Shown: piece by piece, positions 35,869 through 45,215 of the stretch
Layout of the letters: every line of letters starts with the position of its first letter
Numbering within the stretch: the stretch's first letter is position 1
Source: Spinellus fusiger
Lineage: Eukaryota; Mucoromycota; Mucoromycetes; Mucorales; Phycomycetaceae
Reading direction: 5' to 3'
Length of the DNA: 64,000 nt
NCBI GenBank assembly: GCA_025094145.1
Contig: JALLLS010000041.1
Span: 62,001-126,000 of the forward strand
The notes under the pieces: model-generated
The model's database searches: none
What the model saw: only the letters and a program-made list of their open reading frames with translations
What the model was told of the DNA's origin: nothing
Translations under genes and position numbers: made by a program

Positions 35869-37212
35869 CAGTCACACCCAATTGAATTTAATACCTGTCT
35901 AAATTTTAATAAAAAAAATCCCCCTTTTTTTGCATAAAACTCTTATTCTTTCCAAATCTTATTAAACCAACATAATATGTCAGATAGATATTCAAAAACT
36001 CGCACTCGTGTAGAATAGGATAAAGCAGAAGATAAGAAGCTATGGTGCATTTATTACCAGTTTAAGGCTGGATTATAATTGACTGTCACTGCAAGCGTAG
36101 TTGAGATTAAAAAGCCCACAGTTCAGAATAGTATTAGAAATATCAAAGAACGTGGGTCACCATTGCATTTAAAGAGTCATGGAAAACATAAAAAAAATCA
36201 GTGAGATGAACCTCAGACACCTGGAAAAGGTCATTAGAAAGGATCCATTTGCCTCATATAATCAGCTGAAATTGGAAATGTTGAGGATTCAGGTTGATGT
36301 ATATAGAAACACCATCATCAGCTGCTGCAAACAGTCAGTGTTCAGATCTTTTTCTCCAGCTCACAAGCCAGCCTTCACTGAAAAACACAAAGAGAAACGG
36401 CTTCTTTGGGCTAAAGAACATGTCAATTGGACAAACAATCAGTGGAAAGGCGTCATCTGGTCTGATGAGTCCAGGTACACCGTGAAAAGGAACGATGGAG
36501 GTGCCCGTGTCATCAGAAAAGTTGGAGAACGTTATGATCCTAATCATAGTGTTTCAACAAAGAAGTTTGATGGCGGTAGTGTGATGCTTTGGAGCTGTAT
36601 TTGGGAAGGTGAATTGGCTCATTAGTCTTTGTTAATGGCACTGTAAACCAAGACAAATATATCAAAATTTTGGCTAATGAGTTCCATCCTTGGTTCATGA
36701 GATTGTATCAGAAATATAACAGTGAGTTCCTGTTACAAGAGGAGAGTGCTATCTGTCCTATTAGGGTTTATGCTAGAGGGTGAAAAAAGACACATCAAAT
36801 TAGGGACTTTGAGTACTGGCCCACACAAAGTCCTGACTTGAGCCCAATTGAAAACATCTGGTGAGCCTTTGAAAGACAAATGGAAGAAAGAAGGGTATCC
36901 ATTACCAATGTTGGAAGTTTGAAGGCTCTACTTGCAGAGGAGTGGGAGAGGGTTGGTGTTGAACTTGCACAACGATTAGTTCTGAGTATGACAGATAGAT
37001 GCCAGGCTGTCATTAATACCAAAAGAGACCATACAAAATAGTAACTATATTATTATTATTATTTTGTATAATTAAAAATGTTGATCTTTATTGTGTAAAG
37101 GTTTGAAGCTTCTATATCAAATGTGGAGTGTTTTATTTAATGTTGAACATATCTTAAACATTTCGTCCTGATATTAATTTTCAAAAGTATTAAACTCAAT
37201 TGGGTGTGGCTG
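35869..37212 (+). mobile_element. Tc1/mariner element A (1,344 bp), defective
   Basis: Terminal inverted repeats (left CAGTCACACCCAATTGAATT; right the complement of CAGCCACACCCAATTGAGTT) are flanked by TA dinucleotides at 35,867-68 and 37,213-14. It contains one broken plus-strand transposase. Its insertion site is preserved uninserted in the second copy of the surrounding repeat near 47,480. Confidence 0.92.
35977..37041 (+). pseudogene. Tc1-type transposase of element A, decayed
   Basis: A DDE transposase of the Tc1/IS630 superfamily in pieces. An N-terminal helix-turn-helix part (SVVEIKKPTVQNSIRNIKER) carries in-frame stops and is followed by a frame change. The central part (36,179-36,625) reads HKPAFTEKHKEKRLLWAKEH and VIWSDESRYTVKRN (first catalytic Asp), then MLWSCIWEG. 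A second frame change leads to GTVNQDKYIKILANEFHPWF, QSPDLSPIENIW (third acid, Glu) and LVLSMTDRCQAVINTK. The usual second Asp position (QED) reads QEE. Several stops and frameshifts mean it cannot make a full protein. Confidence 0.9.
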
Positions 37213-37800
37213 TAGAAGACCGCCTGGGACTGACTTAAGAGGATTTTTAAATTACATGATTATAATTCAATGAATATCATGTAGATTACATTGAACTCAG
37301 GCCCAGATGAAGACATTATTTACCTTTTTATCTCAAGAATAGTTCTTGGTAGTGTCTATCACTTCTTTCTATTGTTTTTCTTTGTTAATAATGACACATT
37401 ACCTTGCTTATTTATGCTCATCTTGATGAGTAATTGGGTGTTAAGTTATGTGGAGTGTGAGAAATAACAAAAGAATAACAAGACCAAAGAATAACAAATA
37501 ATCTCATTCTGGTGAAGTACACATTTTAGTCTCCACATTCCTAAAATTATCAAGTCAAACAACTCACTCACTTTCTAATCTCAATTGAAATCTTGTTTGC
37601 CATGTACCTTCTCTACTATTAGATTCAAGAAAGAAGACATCTTCATCTGTACTATCTGCCAAAATAATTTCTCTCTTCCCATGATATTGATATGATTCAT
37701 GATATCTTTAGCTCTTGTCCCATAAACTATCAATTTTGAAAATGAAAAAAATGAAAAAAAAAAAGACTATTTATTATGACTGTAAAACACCCCAACTCAT

Positions 37801-38339
37801 TTGAAAGTTTATTATAAGCTATCAATTATATGTAAAGTCCTTCAAAACAAGCATTTCAACTGTTTTCCATTGAGAAGAACATTTATACTATCTTATATGA
37901 CAATAGATATGCGTATATTGAACACTCATAGATTGAAAAAAAAAGAATTGGCAGCTAGTATTGGCAAGTGTGTGTTCATTGACCCTGGTCATCATGACAC
38001 ACTTTATTGCATGAATGAAAATAGCATTGTAGAAAACAAAAGAACATACCGATACACTAGCAATCAAACTGCTATTGAAAAAAGTCAAGAAAGCTCAGGA
38101 AGCTCTGTGAGAACTTGAAGCCTGATACAGTGAAAGCAGCCGAGTTATCTCTATCAGGACATACATCTCCAACAGTCAATTGTGAAAGGTTTGTAAGATA
38201 CTTCGAGGGAAGAGCTAGAGTCACCCCAGTATTGAATAATTATTACTCAAATAAAGATACTCCTGCTATGGAAAACCGAAATATCAATGGTTTACTTCCA
38301 TTTCGTAGAATGAAGCCTTTGATCTTTATTAATCAATAA
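37801..38339 (+). pseudogene. TnpB/Fanzor-like nuclease remnant
   Basis: A decayed plus-strand reading in two frames. The first (to about 38,095) has FPLRRTFILSYMTIDMRIL, then CVFIDPGHHDTLYCMNENS and YRYTSNQTAIEKS. After a one-frame shift it continues LKPDTVKAAELSLSGHTS, CERFVRYFEGRARVTPVLNN, YYSNKDTPAMENRN and LPFRRMKPLIFINQ. The DPG motif followed by a helical, Lys/Arg-rich region is the layout I associate with the RuvC-I part of eukaryotic TnpB homologues (Fanzors) found in many copies in Mucorales. This rests on remembered family features. The RuvC-II/III and zinc-binding segments expected downstream are missing, so this is a truncated, non-functional fragment. Confidence 0.5.
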
Positions 38340-38495
38340 CAGTCAGACAAACAGTTAGTTAGTAGTAGCCAACCCACCAAAATAACAAAAAAGAACCTGG
38401 TGTAGTTATCGCTACACTAAGCCAAGATACAGAGTAAGTATTAGCACAACCTCAGAAAGAAATTGCACACTTTTCGAAATATTATTTCTTCAACA

Positions 38496-39103
38496 ATGAG
38501 CTTACAAATTTGCTATGAAGATGGACAAGAAAATACTAACAATGCATTGGGCAATGAACCCATCTTGATGGATATAAATAAAGAATGTTTTCCTCTTAAG
38601 AATAGGGTAGACTGCAGTACTTAATTGGACTTAACACCACCTGGGAAATCTCAGTCAAATCCCAAAGTCACTAAAAAGGTTACAACTTCATAACAGAAAA
38701 GCATGCTTTATCATTTAAGAAAGCACACTTTCATTAAAAGAATTATCAGACTTAATGTAAGTTATGGCTATGGATGTGTATACTTTCTACTGTATTCTCC
38801 TTAGCTTAATCCCATCGAGCAATTTTGGTCTGTTGTGAAGAGTAAGCTTAAAAGAGAAAACTTATTAGAAAGTAAGACGTTAAACATGAGGATCACTGAA
38901 GCATGTAGCGATATTCCTATAAGTGATCTCAATGGATTTTATTGTTACTCTTCTTTGAAATTTGAAACATGTTCAAGTACAAATATCCTTTAATAAATTT
39001 CGCATACTTTATGCAAAACAATATTTATAAAATTGTGCAGAAAGTGAAAAAAAAAAGTATTTGATTTTTTCTAAAGTTGTACGAATATTTTCTGAAAATA
39101 GTG
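38496..39103 (+). pseudogene. Internally deleted relative of Tc1 element B
   Basis: The start MSLQICYEDGQENTNNALGN and LDLTPPGKSQSNPK resemble the N-terminus of the 43-45 kb transposase (HEDGQGNIYNDEG, LDLKPPEKPERG). It jumps directly to SPxLNPIEQFWSVVKSKLKR and DLNGFYCYSSLKFETC, the matching C-terminus, so most of the catalytic core is deleted. It ends with TCTGAAAATAGTG, the same terminal motif as element B. The left terminal repeat was not found. Confidence 0.75.
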
Positions 39104-39260
39104 TTGGCATTACTAAAATAGACAGGTAGAGTTTGAAATTGTTTATTTATACAGCGAAAAAGGCTCTTTCAAATACATTAGCCAATCATATTAATTTTTC
39201 GATTTTATTCTCAGAATATCTCCTTATGTATCCCAAGAATCTTTAGGTGTGTAGTAATTA
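39104..39260. repeat. Dispersed repeat S copy 1
   Basis: About 150 bp that match, with divergence, the reverse complement of 46,575-46,740 (shared blocks AGAGTTTGAAAT, ACAGCGAAAA, AGCCAATCATA, CGATTTTATTCTCAG, ATATCCC/TGTATCCC). It directly abuts the truncated element B relative. Confidence 0.7.
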
Positions 39261-41784
39261 TAAAGAATACAGTAAAAAGTCAGATGTCGGCTTATTTTAA
39301 TTTTTGTATCTTGTGTGGACTGTCTACATCCGACATATAAATTCACTTGTTTCATAAAGAATTAAATTATCCTTGAATTGATATTTTATAAGTGAATGGC
39401 ATGTGATAAGAATAAAATTCATTTACACAGGTATTTTTATTATAGACTTTTGCATGACTTCAAGTATGTCATTTTAGTCTCAAATGAGAAGAGATATGTT
39501 GTGTTATAGATTCAGAAGACAGTATAGATTGTAGGGATGATCTATCACCGATCTTATAAAAATTGAAGTTTCAAGACACGAATAAACCAACAAACATTAC
39601 AAGTGCTCGTTTGATCTTGGTCATAAAGCATGTTTATCCTTGGGTTAACATAATATATATTTATTCTTTTTAAATATATTGAAAGAGAAACACCTTATCA
39701 ACTCAGTCTTTATGTCACTTTAATAATGAGTTAAACCAATGGCTAGAATCAATTCAGTGAAAATTCAGATAGTAATTCTGTTCTTTCCCTAATAAAAATA
39801 AAGATAAAACATGCTAGTATATTCCTGAATGGGACAGACTCTAGGAATAAGTCATAATAATGACTTTACTAACTATTAAAAAGGAGGGGAGTTTTACCTG
39901 GGATTTACAGTCATACAACATTAATAGTAAATAGAGTAGGGCTTGTTGTTACAAATACTTCTATTTGTCTTAATATTAACACTTGAGCTTTTATTGAATA
40001 GACTTTTTATGAGTTTAACTTTATTACAACCACTGCATTTCTTTATTTAACTTTATAGATTATTTTCTATCTCGATGAAGTTCCTAAAAATGTTTCACAT
40101 TATAAAAACATGAGTGCTTGAATATTCTGCTTTATTATATATAAAAATACATTGCCTTGTTTCTTTCTGTAGAGTATAAGCCTCCTTATTTGTTACTTTA
40201 ACATTCACTCGATAGACGAGTGTGTGTGAGTTCTTAAATAAGAAAAAGCGCTTATTGGTTTACAAGACGGAAAGATTTCATACACACACATTTATTCCAA
40301 GTGCTACATTACCCTCAGTATATCATGAGATAATCACTATAAAAGTGTAAATGCTATGTATATTTATTCTTTTAATCAATAAGTATTGGCTCATTCATCT
40401 ATATTTTTCATAGATTTAAGCTCGGTGAATTGAATAATAATAACAATAAGTATTAGAGTTGTTATTCTTCAACACATGTTTTAAGCACAATGTATTTTAT
40501 TACATATGCTATCTTTCAGTATTTATATAGCAGAGCTATCTTTTGAGAAAAAGGATATCATCATTTTATTAGTTAAACTTGTGCCAAATGAGAAGAAAGT
40601 GAGAATGATCTTAATTAATAGTCACTAAACCATTGGAAAGGGGAAAGGGAAATTTATATATGATATGTCTCTTGATTGTCAGTTTTATTTTGTTAAAGGT
40701 CAGCATTGTGTGTAGCAAAATAATAATAATAGAGTAATATGACTAAGTGTAGGACAGGTGAATTGAGTCATAACTATTTTCATTCCCACTGTTTATCAAG
40801 AATAGAAATAGAAGAGAGACTTAAGAGTGAAATAATAATACTATTTACAAGATTTTATATCTGTAAACACCCTACAGAACACGTCTGCTAGATCTATGCA
40901 CAAATCAGAAGATCAGTTGAGAGAGACAGAGAGAGGGGGAGGGGAGGGGAGGGGAGGGGGTTCTTTGAATATTTCAAGTTCAGTTCTTTATCTATTCAAT
41001 TTCAGGCACTATATGTGTGGTATTTTTTCATGAATTGCCTGAAGAATGGTTATCAACTTACAGAAAACATAAAGGGTGTAAATGTATGTGTTTGTGTAGT
41101 GAGGAGTTAAATTTTAAACGGTGAATCATTTGGGAAAGAAAGGTTTTACCGATAAGATACCAGCATAGTTTCATTCCTTCCTGCTAAAGTGGTGATGAAA
41201 GGGGAAAAAAAGGAAAGAAAGCTCTGCATAGATGTGCTTTCCTGATACTGCCCCGTAGTTTATTAGCGCGCGTGCAGGGTTGTGTAGTCTCTTCCTATAA
41301 GTTATGCAGGAAAATTTAACAGTAAATTGTTATTCAGTCATAGAAACAGTCAGATATGTGGATACACAAAAACATAAGACTTGTTTCTCTGTTTAAGGTT
41401 AAGAAACTCAAGTGTGAACTATGTGGTTAAGTTTGCTTATCAAAGGGTACAGATAATGTGTATGTCCCTATCTTTTTGAATTGACAAACAAGTAGTCAAA
41501 TCCTGTGCTGCATTATAATAGTTTAAGGAAATGTGTGTTTCTATTTATATTGTTTTATAAACACTACTTTATTCTTGTTATACAGTGGAGAAGAGATAAA
41601 GAGGTGTATATGCATGTAGACACATACATATGTATAAATGTATAAATGTATAAATGTATAAATGTATAAATGTATATATATAAATCTGTGTGTGTGTATT
41701 TTAAATGAGTAAAGATGAAAGATGAAAAGTGTAAAAATAATTCATTAAAAGAGTGATTCTTTGAAATAGAAAGAGATATACAAA
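39261..41784. other. AT-rich gene-free stretch with a G-rich tract
   Basis: About 2.5 kb without a recognisable gene. It includes a run of five G-blocks (40,935-40,960) and TGTATAAA/ACATA microsatellites (41,620-41,680) close to the 3' end of the next gene. Confidence 0.6.
40935..40960 (+). repeat. GGGGA repeat, possible G-quadruplex
   Basis: GGGGGA(GGGGA)3GGGGG gives at least four G-tracts with one-base loops, the classical sequence requirement for an intramolecular G-quadruplex. No gene is adjacent on either side within 800 bp. Confidence 0.6.
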
Positions 41785-42260
41785 TCAAAAGGTGGGTAAA
41801 GAGTCTTTGTTAGTGATATCGGAGTACATGACTTTGACCTTTTCTGGTGTGGTAAATGGCAATAAGAGAGAGCATGAAGCGGGGCTAGAGTATGTGCATT
41901 GTGCAAAATCAGAAGAGGCCATTTGTGTTGGAGGAGGAAGAGGAGGAACTTCATTGGGAGTCAGTAATGAGTTAAGATGTTCATGTGAGGATCCATGTCC
42001 ATTGTTTAGCAGAGTGACAAGAGGTGGTTGGACAGCTGCTTGTAATTTTGGAGGTGGAGAAGTCTCAGTGTGTGCCTCGGGAGGGAGGGAGCCTAGCCAG
42101 CCAATGCCTGCTCCACTGTTCTTGGTTAATTGGATTTTATAAATTCAATGTACCTTTTTTCCCATTCTTTGCCCATACGCTTCATGATAGACTCAAGCTG
42201 TTCGCGCTGTCTTTCTAATTTCTCGAGTGATTGGTCATATTCTATAAGCGAGCGATCCAT
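41785..42260 (-). CDS. Small coiled-coil protein, unknown function
   Basis: Two-exon gene of about 140 residues. Exon 1 (ATG at 42260-42258) encodes MDRSLIEYDQSLEKLERQRE and QLESIMKRMGKEWEK, a charged coiled-coil helix. A GTACAT donor and AACAG acceptor join it in frame to SGAGIGWLGSLPPEAHTE. A Pro/Ser-rich stretch follows (EVPPLPPPTQMASSDF), then FTTPEKVKVMYSDITNKD, with TGA at 41787-41785. I do not recognise the family. Support comes from the long spliced frame, the biased but protein-like composition and the clean intron. A further upstream exon cannot be excluded. Confidence 0.6.
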
Positions 42261-42319
42261 AAAATGATTAGAAAAGAAAAATAGAAAAAAGGGTAAGAAG
42301 AACAGATCATTTTATATTT

Positions 42320-42943
42320 ATGTCATCAAACAAGTATACCACGTGTCGGTGTTTCAATATAGAAGAACCGATTTGTATGGGCAGAGAAATGGAAAATTTA
42401 AAATTTAAAATTCTTAATTCTGTGAGACAGTGTAATGTGACTACCCAATCTTCTTCGAGGTTTGGTGGAAAGTACATTTGCAATGATAAGAAGACAAGAC
42501 CCCACGTCACAGGGAATAAGGTAGCAATTAATATAAAAAGTATAGTTTACTACCTCTTTAATAAAACAGGCCTTGATACGAGCTACTTTCTAAAGTATAA
42601 ACAAGATAGACTTTCTTTGACTTGGATAGTGGGCTGCTTCTTGATCCCAATCTGCTTTCTTTGTGTCTCATTCCTTTTCGTTGGTTCTGAACTGTTAGGC
42701 ACCAAATGCCACAGACAGACTATGAACCTGTTTGTTCTCTGTACCCTACTTTGTTCGTGGTATACTCCATACCTCACCTTTATCCTACACCCTCGCACTT
42801 GCGAAAATACCCCCATATCTCATTCTTTTATCTCTTTTTCTGTGTCAGTAGCCAGCCCCTCCAGCTTCCAAGTGTCTCCAAACTTATCTCAAGTGCCCAG
42901 AATTACAATTCCTCATTCCTACACTATTTTCGGAAATTATTGA
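42320..42943 (+). CDS. Hypothetical membrane protein ORF ending inside a MITE
   Basis: An uninterrupted frame of 207 codons starts MSSNKYTTCRCFNIEEPIC, has a charged N-terminal half, then LSLTWIVGCFLIPICFLCVS (a likely membrane helix), a second hydrophobic segment (MNLFVLCTLLCSWYTPYLTF) and a Ser/Pro-rich tail. The last seven codons and the stop lie within the terminal inverted repeat of MITE copy 2, which begins at 42,922. An original C-terminus may therefore have been cut off. It might be a random or decayed frame; no family recognised. Confidence 0.3.
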   Translation: MSSNKYTTCRCFNIEEPICMGREMENLKFKILNSVRQCNVTTQSSSRFGGKYICNDKKTRPHVTGNKVAINIKSIVYYLFNKTGLDTSYFLKYKQDRLSLTWIVGCFLIPICFLCVSFLFVGSELLGTKCHRQTMNLFVLCTLLCSWYTPYLTFILHPRTCENTPISHSFISFSVSVASPSSFQVSPNLSQVPRITIPHSYTIFGNY

Positions 42944-43426
42944 GATATTTTTTGAAAAAAGTTTGAGACAAAATATATTCAAACATTCAAACATTCAAAC
43001 ATTCAAACATAGATTCCAATAGGATTGGCACAACCATTATAAAATGATTAACACATAAGATGTAAAACGAGTTGGGATATTTTTACACTCTTAATTCCAT
43101 AATAAGCGTCAAATAAGTAGAATCTAATGGAGCAGTTCTGGTCAGTTACAAAAGATAAGCTAAAGAGATAGATCCTTATAAAAGACGAGTCTTTATTCCA
43201 AGTCATCTCATATGTGTTTATGAGCGCTATAGATTAACACATAAGATTGTCTCGATCCCAGACCTATCTAACAAGGAATCTGTTCTACGATATTTTACGA
43301 TATTTGGGACAGTAAGATTTTGCTTTAATATTTCTCAATTATTGTGATCTTATTTGACTCTGTGTTTGAATATGCTTTGTCCCAAACTTATTTCAAATAA
43401 TAGTCTAATCATTTCTGAAAAGAGTG
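42922..43426 (+). mobile_element. MITE copy 2 (non-autonomous, TA-flanked, 505 bp)
   Basis: It begins CACTATTTTCGGAAATTATT and ends CTGAAAAGAGTG, with imperfect inverted termini of more than 50 bp and TA on each side (42,920-21 and 43,427-28). It is nearly identical to 34,768-35,278 in reverse orientation. The differences seen are a 2-base indel, one 8-base TTTGAATG unit and a terminal base. It has no open frame of note. Its right-hand TA is also the left-hand TA of Tc1 element B. Confidence 0.9.
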
Positions 43427-43428
43427 TA

Positions 43429-45088
43429 CACTATTTTCACTTATTATTGTCGCACTTTTGGAAAAAAACTTAGCGCACAAGTGGAAAAAAAACTTGTCGC
43501 ATTAATAAATTAAAAGATGGCGTATAAGTTGGATGCGACAAATGCGACATAAATGTTTTATTGTTAAAGAGGCTTCTCTTGTAAGCAATCCTCAAATCTA
43601 TCGACAGAGTATTTGCAAAACCCTCTGAGGTCACCGAGAAGAACTTGGTTAGATGCATCGGCGATTCTAGATGACAGAGTTTCTTCTTCCAAAAGTCTTT
43701 CTCTTTTCAACTTGCTTTTGCAAACAGACCAGAATTGCTCAATGGGATTCAACTCTGGTGAGTAAGGGGGAAGATAAACACACCTGTACCCACAGCCTTC
43801 AATGAAGCTTTTAATGTCTTCATTCATATGGATGGGGGCGTTGTCCATAATCAAGTAATTATCCTTGAAAACATCTGGAAAATTGTCCATGAAATCCATT
43901 GTATCGCTCAAGAAATTGATATAGTGGCCAGTAACAGTGCCTTTGCTTTGTTTTTGAGAAGGCCCACCAGATCCAGTAGCTCTTCTCTTCTTTGAAACAG
44001 GCAACATTCGAGGCCGTCTTACTTTTATATTGACAAGGCCTTGAGCAGATGTTGCTCCCATAATAGTTGTTGTTTTGGCCCTCGTTCTTGGTACTTTTAC
44101 TACTGCACGAGTACCTAATTTTGACCAAGCAAAAGTACGCTTCATGTTGATGTGGAATGCCGCCTCATCTATAAAGACACAGTTGCCCATGTAGTCCATG
44201 TCTGTCTCCATCCATTTCTGTACCCACTCCTTTCAATTCTTGATCTTTTCAGGACTATTACGATCAACTGAATGAAAATGGGCTTTTTTCAGACTGATCT
44301 TGCAATTTTTGGTGATGAAATTGTAGAGAGCTGTTTTTGGTATCTCCAGATCAATAAAAGACTTTGTCAAACTCTCCATTTGATCCAGGACTAAAGAGGG
44401 CTGATCGTCCAATAAATCGACCAAAAATCTTTTATGGCTATCGTCAAGTAGTGCTGGTCTACCAACTGGCCTTCCACTACCTTCTTTTCTGGCAATGAAT
44501 GTCTGAGGATTGTGCTGATCGTTTGAGTACCATCGCTGAGCAGTGCGTGGGTGGATTTGAAGTTTCAGCGCAGCAGCTCTGACGCTCATACCCCTTTCAT
44601 AAATCAATACAAACAACTGCTCTTTTTCGGAATCTTTGTAATGCCTGTGGATACCAGGAGCTTTGTTATCCTCTTCCGTATTGACATCTCTGTCTACGGA
44701 TTGTTGTACAGTTCCTCTTTCTGGCTTCTCGGGTGGTTTGAGGTCAAGGTACATCCCGAGATTTGTAACCGTCTCAATGGGGTACGTCTCCTCGTCTACC
44801 TCTATCTCCACTACTGTAACGGCTATGCCTTCATCATTATAGATATTTCCTTGGCCGTCTTCGTGCACAATGTTATTCATTTCTTAAGAAAAGTAAAATG
44901 TAAGAAAACCTCAAGTACTTAGAATACGCCAGTTTTAAATCTTTTACTATGCCAAATTTTAATTAATTAATGCGACATATTTTATCCCATTAGTACGTCA
45001 AGTTTTAATTTATTAATGCGACACATTTTAATTTATTAATGCAACATATTTTTCTCTAAAAGTGCGACAATAATAAGTGAAAATAGTG
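43429..45088 (-). mobile_element. Tc1/mariner (IS630-type) element B, 1,660 bp, near-intact
   Basis: Both ends carry CACTATTTTCACTTATTATT followed by GTCGCACTTTT as inverted repeats of about 30 bp. TA flanks both sides (43,427-28 and 45,089-90). Just inside each end lie repeated TTAATGCGACA-type blocks, in opposite orientation at the two ends, which could be transposase-binding sites. It contains a single transposase on the minus strand, interrupted by one stop. Confidence 0.93.
43564..44880 (-). pseudogene. DD34E transposase of element B with one in-frame stop
   Basis: A frame of 439 codons is broken only by a TGA at 44,235-44,233. The N-terminal part holds a paired helix-turn-helix domain (YERGMSVRAAALKLQIHPRT, QRWYSNDQ, then GRPVGRPALLDDSHKRFL). 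The catalytic part has VFIDEAAFHINM (first Asp), YLIMDNAPIHMNED (second Asp) and YSPELNPIEQFW (Glu, 34 residues after the second Asp). A Gly/Lys-rich KKRRATGSGGPSQKQ may act as a nuclear signal. All three acids are intact. The stop replaces one residue in KIKN-stop-KEWVQKW. An N-terminal acidic extension (about 90 residues) precedes the DNA-binding domain. Confidence 0.92.
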
Positions 45089-45215
45089 TATCTGAGAATA
45101 GAAAGTAAATAGAAAGAGCGAGTCCCATCAGCCTAGGACTTCTTTTATTATTATTTATCAATACAATCCATCAACAGACAAAAGATTCATATATAGATAC
45201 ACAACAAAAACAGGT

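Larger units (their letters stand above)
35281..37480 (+). repeat. Dispersed repeat R copy 1 (interrupted by a Tc1 element)
   Basis: 35,281-35,868 and 37,213-37,480 together match the reverse complement of 47,222-47,835. Shared blocks include CACACCCAAAGATTTTTCTG at one end, an acag-tatagaagacc block that spans the insertion point of the intervening Tc1 copy, and a roughly 180 bp stretch ending TTAAGTTATGTGGAGTGTG. That stretch can encode a hydrophobic peptide (IVLGSVYHFFLLFFFVNN...SNWVLSYVECE) conserved in both copies. Confidence 0.78.

Noticed and set aside
37801..38339. Reading the Fanzor-like fragment as a host gene
   Set aside because: Frameshift, stops and absence of the rest of the nuclease core make it a relic.
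34768..43426. The two MITE copies as long terminal repeats of one retroelement
   Set aside because: They are inverted, not direct, flanked by TA, and no reverse transcriptase, integrase or gag-like frame lies between them.
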